NCBI GenBank assembly: GCA_035279525.1
Contig: DATEHQ010000007.1
Span: 1 to 6,951, forward strand
Length of the DNA: 6,951 bases
Direction: 5' to 3'
From: DATEHQ01 sp035279525
Lineage (GTDB): Bacteria; Chloroflexota; Dormibacteria; Dormibacterales; Dormibacteraceae
A program made the position numbers and the translations under genes. Within the stretch, counting starts at the first letter, position 1; every line of letters begins with the position of its first letter. Below, in pieces: positions 1-5,012 of this stretch. Below the pieces are notes generated by a model, which worked only from the letters and a program-made list of their open reading frames with translations, searched no databases and was not told the DNA's origin.

Positions 1-462
1 GGCGGCCGTGGTCGTGGCGGAGGCGCGTGGCGCCGGCGCGCGCTTAGGCGCGCGGCGGGTCGTCGTGCGGCGTGAAGTGGCTCGGCGCCGCGTGGTACCG
101 GCCGCCTTTCGCGTCCGCGTCGCCGCGCGTCGAGACGTGGATGCGGCCCGCCGCGTGGTCGACGCTCCACGCGAGGACACGCCCCGCGCGACCTGCTGCA
201 CCTGCTTGCTCACTCCGTCGAGCCGCTTGAGCACCTTGTCCACGTCGGCCTGCCTGGCCGCGCGCTGGATCTGAGTCTGGAGCTGCTTGATCGCGGCGCG
301 CAACGTCTTTTCACTGGCGCCGATGCGGCGCTCGAGCTGCCGCCTCAGGTCGCTCGGGACCCGGCTTTCCGCCTCTCGCAGGGCGCTGCGGCCTACCTTC
401 ACCGCGCGCCCGACGATGCCTGATCGCCGCGATCGGGCGGACGTGCGCTTTCTAGTCGCCAT
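1..462 (-). CDS. Highly basic histone H1-like / phasin-like protein, C-terminus cut off by window edge
   Basis: The frame is open from ATG at 462 to base 1 (154 codons) with no stop, so the C-terminus lies outside the window. An excellent Shine-Dalgarno AGGAGG sits 6 nt before the ATG and fixes the start. Residues 1-13 are basic (MATRKRTSARSRR). Residues about 15-95 look helical and amphipathic, rich in Gln, Leu, Arg and Ala, and could form a coiled coil (for example LERRIGASEKTLRAAIKQL). From about residue 100 the chain becomes low-complexity Arg/Thr/Ala/Ser/Lys with repeated TTRR, STSRRAA and TRRAPKRAPAP units. This layout resembles histone H1-like tails and PhaF, the pseudomonad protein with a phasin domain plus an AAKP tail that ties PHA granules to DNA. 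The divergent PhaR-like neighbour supports a PHA or nucleoid role, but that is inference. A generic DNA-binding or RNA-binding basic protein is equally possible. Confidence 0.75.
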   Translation of the reverse strand, partial: MATRKRTSARSRRSGIVGRAVKVGRSALREAESRVPSDLRRQLERRIGASEKTLRAAIKQLQTQIQRAARQADVDKVLKRLDGVSKQVQQVARGVSSRGASTTRRAASTSRRAATRTRKAAGTTRRRATSRRTTTRRAPKRAPAPRASATTTAA

Positions 463-468
463 CTTCAA

Positions 469-474
469 CCTCCT
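469..474 (-). promoter_or_regulatory. Strong ribosome binding site of the basic-protein gene
   Basis: On the minus strand this reads AGGAGG, a full match to the anti-Shine-Dalgarno core, 6 nt before the ATG at 462. It is the best RBS in the window and confirms that this gene, which runs off the edge, is real. Most plus-strand genes here have weak or no visible RBS. Confidence 0.8.
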
Positions 475-509
475 GAAAACAACCCGGAGCGGAGCGCTTG
501 ACGCACCGC

Positions 510-517
510 ATTAGAAT
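510..517. promoter_or_regulatory. Overlapping divergent -10-like boxes between the basic-protein and phaR-like genes
   Basis: The block ATTAGAAT is an AT-rich island in GC-rich DNA. On the plus strand TAGAAT (512-517) matches TATAAT at 5 of 6 positions and lies 21 nt before the phaR-like ATG. On the minus strand TCTAAT (510-515) also matches at 5 of 6 and lies 47 nt before the basic-protein ATG. No convincing -35 is visible for either. If both are used, polymerase binding in the two directions would be mutually exclusive, and a regulator bound here would control both genes. Confidence 0.45.
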
Positions 518-538
518 GGGCCCGCGCACCGTGACGAG

Positions 539-1057
539 ATGACGACAGCCCCTGAAAGACACCTTATCAAGAAGTACGCAAACCGCAAGCTCTACGACAC
601 GCGGACGAGTCGATACATCACCCTCGAAGGCATCGCGGAGCTCGTGCGCGACGGCCACGAGATCACTGTCGTGGACCGCAACGATGGACACGATCTCACG
701 CAGGTGACGCTTTCGCAGATCGTGCTGTCCGAGGAGAAGCGGGGACCGGCGCGGCTGGTCGACGCGGGAGGCGAGGTTCTGCACGACCGCGGCCAGGCGC
801 TGCTGGACTACGTCCGCAAAACGCTAAGCGTGCCGGGGGACCTGCGCAGCAAGGTCGAGCAGCGACGGGGCGACCTCGAAGGAATGGCGGACGACGCCAT
901 CGAACGCGCTCTGCGCCGGCTCCGCATCCCCACGCACAACGAAATCGAGCAGATCAACCGTCGCCTGGATCGGATCGCTTCGCAGCTGCGAACGCTCGGA
1001 GCCTCGGATGGAGCTACGACGGGATCGCGTAAACGAAAGGTCGCTGCGAAACGGTAG
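539..1057 (+). CDS. phaR: PhaR-like polyhydroxyalkanoate synthesis regulator with phasin-like C-terminus
   Basis: This is a 172-residue protein. Residues 9-55 carry the hallmark of the PHB/PHA accumulation regulator DNA-binding domain (PHB_acc_N): IKKYANRKLYDTRTSRYITL followed by EGIAELVRDGHEITVVDRNDGHDLT. In PhaR proteins this domain binds DNA and PHA, represses phasin genes, and is released as granules form. After a helical region (about 82-128) comes IPTHNEIEQINRRLDRIASQL (130-150), which recalls the VPTxxEIxxLxxRLDxL oligomerisation segment of PhaI/PhaF-type phasins. The chain ends in a basic tail SRKRKVAAKR. The ATG at 539 has no clear Shine-Dalgarno but starts right before the conserved domain. 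Its 3' end overlaps the convergent DUF881 gene by 44 bp. The divergent basic-protein gene is a plausible target, in keeping with autoregulated phaR-phasin pairs. The domain call is firm; the PHA role is inferred because no phaC is in view. Confidence 0.88.
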   Translation: MTTAPERHLIKKYANRKLYDTRTSRYITLEGIAELVRDGHEITVVDRNDGHDLTQVTLSQIVLSEEKRGPARLVDAGGEVLHDRGQALLDYVRKTLSVPGDLRSKVEQRRGDLEGMADDAIERALRRLRIPTHNEIEQINRRLDRIASQLRTLGASDGATTGSRKRKVAAKR

Positions 1058-1706
1058 ACCGGATGACCACGTTCGACTGCACGGTGTAGGCCACATCGCG
1101 CACTCGCCGGTCGGCGCGAAGCTGCTGCGTCATCAGGGCGGCCACCTCGGCCAGGCGGGTCGAATCTCCGATCACGGAAATCGTCCACGGGGATCGGACG
1201 ACGATGCCGTCGATCGCCACGCCCTGGTTCGTCTGATCGATCGGCACGCCCACCACCACGCGGTGGCCGTTGACGTCGATGGCCTCGGCTCCGGCCGCGG
1301 AAAAGTTGTTGACGGCGTCCTGGAGGTCCAGCGCGGTCAGCCCGCCGGCGTCGATCACCAGCACGACACCCGGGCCCTGCACCGCGACCAGGCCCTCCAG
1401 CTGCCGCAGGTGCGCCGCCTCATCGGTGAGCACCTGGTCCGCGGCTGTGCCACCGCCTGACTGGAGGGTAGCCTGGCGAGACGCCAGGTCCACGGTCTCC
1501 GCGCTCAAGGCGTCGTTGGCGCGATGAAGATCGTCGATCAGGAACGCGAGCGAGGTCGCGTCCAACCCCACCAGGCTGCGCTCGACCTCGGCTTCGCTGC
1601 GGATCTGGATCGTCGCGACCAGCGCGACGAGCAGCGCGAGCACCCAGACGCTGACCACCTGCCAGCGCAGCGGCGCACGCCGCGCGGCGCTAAGCCGGCG
1701 AGACAT
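1014..1706 (-). CDS. DUF881 membrane-anchored protein (second gene of tandem pair)
   Basis: This is a 230-residue protein. A basic N-terminus (MSRRLSAARR) precedes one hydrophobic segment at about 15-34 (VVSVWVLALLVALVATI), predicting an inside-out signal anchor. Residues 55-105 look like a coiled coil. The DUF881 core follows at about 105-215, with GLVAVQGPGVVLVIDA, LQDAVNNFSAAGAEAIDVNG and SPWTISVIGD. DUF881 proteins (YlxW/YlxX type) often lie in division and cell-wall clusters of Gram-positive bacteria; their biochemical role is not established as far as I know. The ATG at 1706 lies inside the end of the upstream DUF881 gene (17-bp overlap), so translational coupling is likely; no strong Shine-Dalgarno is visible. 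The TAG stop at 1014-1016 falls inside the convergent phaR-like gene. Relative to its partner, this protein has a shorter loop in the middle of the domain. Confidence 0.88.
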   Translation of the reverse strand: MSRRLSAARRAPLRWQVVSVWVLALLVALVATIQIRSEAEVERSLVGLDATSLAFLIDDLHRANDALSAETVDLASRQATLQSGGGTAADQVLTDEAAHLRQLEGLVAVQGPGVVLVIDAGGLTALDLQDAVNNFSAAGAEAIDVNGHRVVVGVPIDQTNQGVAIDGIVVRSPWTISVIGDSTRLAEVAALMTQQLRADRRVRDVAYTVQSNVVIRSTVSQRPFVYAIPS

Positions 1707-2415
1707 GTGGTGTCAAGAGGCTCGAGTCGTACGCCGGAAGCTGCACGTCCGGGTGGCCCGTGATGCTCAGGCGCAGGTCGTACTGGACCTGGCGCGCGCG
1801 GATGTCCGGCAGCGCCGCCGGGTCGTCGACGGCCGCGAGCATGCGGTTCCGGTCGCCGACGGCGAGGATCTTGATCGGCGAGGAAAGGGGTGGTCCCTGG
1901 TCGATCACGACCTCGCCCTCGGATCCCGAATAGGCGGTCAGCGGCGTGATCCGGCGGCCGTCGACGGCGACTGCCTCGGCGCCCTGGTCGAAGAGGAGGT
2001 TGACGACGTCCTGGACGTCCTGGAAGTCGACCAGGTAGGCGACCGCCTGGCCGCCCGTGTCCGGGCCGGGGATGCCGTTCGAGATGTCGACCTCGACGCC
2101 GGGCCCGTGCATGGCGACCAGGCCCGCGTGCGCCCGGAGGTCGGAGACCTGGTTCTGCAGCGCCTCGGTGCCGGCGGACCGCTGGGCCGCGGCGGCCTCC
2201 AGCGCATCGATCTGTGAGCGAAGGGCGGCCACGCGGTTCCGGTCAGACGCGTTGGTGGCCTCCAGGTCCTGGACCGAGTGGACCAGCGCCTGGTAGCGCG
2301 CCACCTGGTTCGAGGGCGTCAGCAGCTGCGCCTTGACCTGGCCGACCAGCACGAAGCCGGTGGCGAGCGCGACCACCGCAACGACCCCGAGGCTGGCGGC
2401 CTGCCGGCGTGTCAT
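1690..2415 (-). CDS. DUF881 membrane-anchored protein (first gene of tandem pair)
   Basis: This is a 241-residue protein from ATG at 2415. A TTG at 2436 would add seven residues, but the ATG is preferred because GAGGA lies just upstream and the next residues (MTRRQAAS) form a typical basic start before a membrane segment at about 8-27 (LGVVAVVALATGFVLVGQV). Residues 38-95 form a heptad-like helical stretch. The DUF881 core at about 96-225 shows AGLVAMHGPGVEVDIS, FQDVQDVVNLLFDQGAEAVAVDG and SPIKILAVGDRNRML. Its end overlaps the start of the second DUF881 gene by 17 bp, so the two are one operon and may form a heteromeric coiled-coil complex outside the membrane. The proteins share the VxxxGPGVxxxI, LQD/VQD and GAEAxxVxG positions, which points to duplication. 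The 79-bp gap to the divergent dehydrogenase gene must hold both promoters. Confidence 0.88.
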   Translation of the reverse strand: MTRRQAASLGVVAVVALATGFVLVGQVKAQLLTPSNQVARYQALVHSVQDLEATNASDRNRVAALRSQIDALEAAAAQRSAGTEALQNQVSDLRAHAGLVAMHGPGVEVDISNGIPGPDTGGQAVAYLVDFQDVQDVVNLLFDQGAEAVAVDGRRITPLTAYSGSEGEVVIDQGPPLSSPIKILAVGDRNRMLAAVDDPAALPDIRARQVQYDLRLSITGHPDVQLPAYDSSLLTPHVSPA

Positions 2416-2476
2416 GGGGTCCTCATCAGTACGCAATTTTGAGCGAACCGCCGTACAGTCCCCGCGTCCACCGGGT

Positions 2477-2482
2477 TACTAT
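2477..2482 (+). promoter_or_regulatory. Probable -10 box of the glutamate dehydrogenase gene
   Basis: TACTAT matches TATAAT at 5 of 6 positions. It ends 12 nt before the ATG at 2495, so transcription would start only a few bases before the codon and give a near-leaderless mRNA. No good Shine-Dalgarno lies between it and the ATG, which fits. No clear -35 is visible. Confidence 0.45.
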
Positions 2483-2494
2483 CGGGCTGCGTAC

Positions 2495-3751
2495 ATGGCG
2501 GTCGAAACCCGCGCCCCCGCCTTCCAGACCGCGCAGCGCCGATTCGACGCGGCGGCCGACGTGATCGGCCTTTCCGACGACGTACGAAGCGGGCTGCGCG
2601 AGGTGAAGCGGGAGCTCACCGTCCACTTCCCGGTGCACATGGACGACGGTTCCGTGCACGTCTTCACCGGGTGGCGGGTGCAGCACAACATCAGCCGCGG
2701 CCCGGCCAAGGGCGGCATTCGCTATCACCCCGACATCACCATCGACCTGGTCAAGGCGCTGGCGATGCTCATGACCTGGAAGTGCGCCGCCGTCGGGCTG
2801 CCGTACGGCGGCTCCAAGGGGGCTGTCGCGTGCGACCCGGGCAAGCTGTCGGTCAGCGAGCTCGAGCACCTGACCCGCCGCTACGCGACGGAGATCGCGA
2901 TCCTCATCGGGCCGGAGAAGGACATCCCGGCGCCGGACATGGGCACCAACCCTCAGGTGATGGCCTGGATCATGGACACGGTTTCGATGCATTCCGGCCA
3001 TTCCGTGACCGCTTCGGTCACCGGCAAGCCGGTCGACGTTGGAGGGTCGGAAGGCCGCGTCGACGCGCCTGGGCGGGGTGCGACGTACCTGACACTCGAG
3101 GCGCTGAAGTACCTCCACGTGGACGACGAGACTCCGACCGTCGCCGTCCAGGGTTATGGACAGGTCGGACGCTCGGCGGCGAGGCTCCTCACCGAAGCCG
3201 GGCTCAAGGTCGTCGCGGTCAGCGACTCAAAGGGCGGTGTCTACAACCCGAAGGGCCTCGACCTGCCGGCACTGGACGAGCACCGCCAGGTGCGCGGCGG
3301 CGTGAGCGGCTTCAAGAAGGCGGACACGACCACGAACGAGGAGCTCCTCGAGCTGCCGGTGACCGTCCTGGTTCCGTCGGCGGTGCAGGACGTGATCACC
3401 GAGGAGAATGCAGGCCGCGTCCGGGCCAGGCTCATCACGGAGGGTGCCAATGCGGCGATCGCGCCCGAGGCCGACCCCATCCTGCACGAGCGCGGCATCT
3501 TCCTGGTGCCGGACATCATCGCCAACGCCGGCGGCGTCATCGTCTCGTACTTCGAGTGGGTGCAGGACCTGCAGGCCTTCTTCTGGGAGGAGGAGGAGAT
3601 CAACACCAAGCTGCACCACGTCATCACCCGCGCGTTCTACGAGATCCTTCATACCTCGGTCAACAAGCGGATCGACATGCGGCTCGCCGCCTACGCGCTG
3701 GCGGTGCAGCGGGTGGCCAACGCGACGATGGTGCGAGGCATATACCCATAA
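2495..3751 (+). CDS. gdhA: Glu/Leu/Phe/Val dehydrogenase family, glutamate dehydrogenase
   Basis: This is a 418-residue protein, the usual size for a hexameric GDH of RocG/GudB type. It interconverts L-glutamate with 2-oxoglutarate plus ammonia in the cytoplasm. The N-terminal substrate domain has RGPAKGGIRYHP (K72), TWKCAAVGLPYGGSKGA (K96 and the catalytic-type K108) and IPAPDMGTN (catalytic-type D148). GKPVDVGGSEGRVDAPGRGA (178-196) is the family signature before the Rossmann domain, which has GYGQVG at 220-225 and VSDSKGG at 242-248. An Asp after the second strand suggests NAD rather than NADP, as inference. NAGGVIVSYFEWVQD (344-358) supplies the Asn and Ser that contact substrate and cofactor. 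The frame stays open further upstream, but ATG 2495 gives the normal family N-terminus and follows a -10-like box. The TAA lies inside the first hairpin repeat. All key residues are present, so it should be active. Confidence 0.95.
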   Translation: MAVETRAPAFQTAQRRFDAAADVIGLSDDVRSGLREVKRELTVHFPVHMDDGSVHVFTGWRVQHNISRGPAKGGIRYHPDITIDLVKALAMLMTWKCAAVGLPYGGSKGAVACDPGKLSVSELEHLTRRYATEIAILIGPEKDIPAPDMGTNPQVMAWIMDTVSMHSGHSVTASVTGKPVDVGGSEGRVDAPGRGATYLTLEALKYLHVDDETPTVAVQGYGQVGRSAARLLTEAGLKVVAVSDSKGGVYNPKGLDLPALDEHRQVRGGVSGFKKADTTTNEELLELPVTVLVPSAVQDVITEENAGRVRARLITEGANAAIAPEADPILHERGIFLVPDIIANAGGVIVSYFEWVQDLQAFFWEEEEINTKLHHVITRAFYEILHTSVNKRIDMRLAAYALAVQRVANATMVRGIYP

Positions 3752-3769
3752 ATAGCGCGGGTGGATCGG
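3748..3769 (+). repeat. 22-bp direct repeat, copy 1, overlapping the GDH stop codon
   Basis: This unit starts ATAAATAGCGCGGG and is identical over 22 bases to 3873-3894, 125 bp downstream. It contains the TAA stop of the dehydrogenase (3749-3751). Its 3' half forms the left arm of a hairpin: 3759-3767 pairs with 3769-3777 apart from one T-T mismatch, with the innermost bases opening to make a loop. Confidence 0.8.
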
Positions 3770-3774
3770 ATCCT

Positions 3775-3793
3775 CCCACGACTTCGTCGCGGG
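3775..3793 (+). other. GC-rich stem-loop after the GDH gene
   Basis: CCCACGAC, loop TTC, GTCGCGGG: eight-base arms with a single A-C mismatch, 24 bp after the GDH stop. It overlaps the right arm of the repeat-1 hairpin, so the two are alternative folds. There is no run of T after it, so it is not a classical intrinsic terminator, although a GC-rich organism might still use it as one. Confidence 0.4.
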
Positions 3794-3794
3794 G

Positions 3795-3870
3795 ACCCCA
3801 GTGGACGAGGCGCCTCATCGAGGCCGCAACGAGGCCTGGAGTCGATGCGACGAGGGCTGGAGCTCCACTT
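3795..3870 (+). other. Structured-looking spacer between the two hairpin repeats
   Basis: This spacer has four CGAGG units and a near-copy pair CGAGGCCTGGAG (3830-3841) and CGAGGGCTGGAG (3851-3862). It also has a perfect palindrome GAGGCGCCTC (3807-3816) and inverted hexamers AGTGGA (3800-3805) and TCCACT (3864-3869) that could close the whole stretch into one fold. No convincing reading frame starts here. It could be a small structured RNA, a mini-element body or a decayed sequence; I cannot tell which. Confidence 0.3.
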
Positions 3871-3872
3871 CG

Positions 3873-3894
3873 ATAAATAGCGCGGGTGGATCGG
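3873..3894 (+). repeat. 22-bp direct repeat, copy 2, with an 11-bp-arm hairpin
   Basis: This unit is identical to 3748-3769. Here the hairpin is stronger: GCGGGTGGATC (3882-3892) pairs with GATCCCCCCGC (3895-3905) with one T-C mismatch. Outside the 22 identical bases the copies differ, yet the right arm still pairs, which suggests the fold matters. It lies 60 bp before the start of the SDR gene. Confidence 0.8.
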
Positions 3895-3907
3895 GATCCC
3901 CCCGCCG

Positions 3908-3924
3908 CCCGGGATGAATCCGGG
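3908..3924 (+). other. Small inverted repeat upstream of the SDR promoter
   Basis: CCCGGGAT and ATCCGGG flank GA and pair with a single bulged G. It sits between repeat copy 2 and the -10-like box at 3942, so it could be the last of a row of terminator-like hairpins or an operator. Nothing in the sequence decides between these. Confidence 0.3.
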
Positions 3925-3941
3925 CTAACGCGTCACTTCGT

Positions 3942-3947
3942 TAGATT
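3942..3947 (+). promoter_or_regulatory. Leaderless-type -10 box for the SDR-acyltransferase operon
   Basis: TAGATT fits the TAnnnT core of a -10 element. Exactly six bases separate it from the GTG at 3954, so the expected transcription start falls on the start codon itself. There is no Shine-Dalgarno. This is the standard geometry of leaderless genes known from actinomycetes. No -35 match is obvious. Confidence 0.6.
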
Positions 3948-3953
3948 GGATCG

Positions 3954-5012
3954 GTGATCTCGCCCCGGCCTGCTCGCGTTCTCGTCACGGGCGTTTCCAA
4001 TCCTCTCGGCGCGGAGGTGGCTCGGCGGCTCGCCCCGCACGTGCCCTACCTCTTCGGCTGCGACGTCCGCGATCCCGTGAGCGCGCTGGAAGAGATGGAT
4101 TTCGTCCACGCGGACACCCGTCACCCGGTCATCGGCAAGCTCATCCGCCAGCTTCGCATCGACACGGTGGTGCACCTGGCGGTGATGGTGGACTCTCCCC
4201 ACGACCAGCGCTCGATCCACGAGACGGACGTCATCGGAACCATGAACGTGCTGGTGGGCTGCGCGGCGCCATCGAGCGCGGTGCGCAAGCTGGTGCTCAA
4301 GTCGAGCCAGGCGATTTACGGCGCGGGACCGGCGGACCCCTCGTTTTTCTCGGAGGAGATGACGAACAGCGAGCGTTCGACTTCACCGATGACGGGCGAC
4401 CTCCTCGAGATGGAGCAGCTCACTTCTGAGTTCGCCCTGCGCAACGACGGGTGCACCACGACAGTGCTGCGGCTCGGCTTCCGCGTCAGCGACGAGACCA
4501 CGCTCGGCCGCTACCTTTCGCTGCCGATCGTGCCGACCTTCGCCGGGTTCGACCCACGGCTTCAACTGCTCCACGAGGACGACGCCGCGGAGGCGATCGT
4601 CCGCGCGACGCTTGGTGATCACCCGGGCGTCTTCAACGTGGCGGGTGGCGGCATCGTGCTGCTCAGCCGGGCGATCGCGATCATGGGCGGCCGGGCCGCG
4701 CCCGTGCTTCCGCCGTACGGCCGGTGGCTCTCGCGCCTCGCGCTGCGAACCGTCGCGGGCGTCAACCTGCCGGCGCACCTGGCCGACCTCGTGGCTTTCG
4801 GATCCGTGCTGGACTGCACTCGGCTCGAGGCGGAGTTCGGCTGGCGGCCGGCTCACTCCTCGCGCGGCGTGATGGACGCGCTCGCGCGGGGCAAAGAGGT
4901 GGAGCTGATCGAGGCGCCGTCCCCTCCACAGGAGTTCGAGCTGCAGGTCTACCTTCAGCGCCGGCGCCGTGACGCGCGCAATAGCTCGCGCCGACTGGCT
5001 GCGCACCAGTGA
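3954..5012 (+). CDS. Extended SDR, NAD-dependent epimerase/dehydratase-like protein (Rv0501-like)
   Basis: This is a 352-residue protein starting at GTG, chosen because it is placed for leaderless translation and directly precedes the first Rossmann strand. The cofactor loop is VTGVSNPLG (11-19), and DTVVHLAV (70-77) is the fourth-strand region. KSSQAIYGAG (116-125) matches the Ser-strand of extended SDRs. Where most family members have PYxxxK, this one reads SPMTGDLLEMEQ (144-155), so the catalytic Tyr and Lys are replaced by Met and Leu. The C-terminal half, with TLGRYLSLPIVPTF, DPRLQLLHEDD and GVFNVAGGG, resembles what I recall of mycobacterial Rv0501 (annotated galE2), which also departs from YxxxK. 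The last 30 residues are basic. It overlaps the acyltransferase by 4 bp. It probably binds NAD(P) but may not be a classical sugar epimerase; a role in envelope lipid metabolism is inferred from its partner. Confidence 0.88.
   Translation: MISPRPARVLVTGVSNPLGAEVARRLAPHVPYLFGCDVRDPVSALEEMDFVHADTRHPVIGKLIRQLRIDTVVHLAVMVDSPHDQRSIHETDVIGTMNVLVGCAAPSSAVRKLVLKSSQAIYGAGPADPSFFSEEMTNSERSTSPMTGDLLEMEQLTSEFALRNDGCTTTVLRLGFRVSDETTLGRYLSLPIVPTFAGFDPRLQLLHEDDAAEAIVRATLGDHPGVFNVAGGGIVLLSRAIAIMGGRAAPVLPPYGRWLSRLALRTVAGVNLPAHLADLVAFGSVLDCTRLEAEFGWRPAHSSRGVMDALARGKEVELIEAPSPPQEFELQVYLQRRRRDARNSSRRLAAHQ

Noticed and set aside
498..503. TTGACG as a -35 box for the phaR-like gene
   Set aside because: Only eight bases separate it from the TAGAAT box, far from the 16-18 that are needed.
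2333..2494. N-terminal extension of GDH upstream of ATG 2495
   Set aside because: It would run through the divergent DUF881 gene start and the promoter region, and GDH proteins of this class begin near the chosen ATG.
3759..3793. Classical intrinsic terminator after GDH
   Set aside because: The stems are good but no T-run follows on either strand, so I list them only as hairpins.
2671..3876. A 401-codon plus-strand frame inside the GDH gene
   Set aside because: It is a shifted reading of GDH, with Gly/Arg/Ala-rich text and no domain. The GDH frame holds every catalytic motif.
3748..3894. CRISPR array
   Set aside because: Only two repeat copies are present, the spacer is over 100 bp, and there are no cas genes in the window.
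4385..4425. SDR gene as a pseudogene because YxxxK is missing
   Set aside because: The frame is intact and otherwise conserved, is coupled to its partner, and a similar departure seems to be present in Rv0501, so it looks like a subfamily trait.
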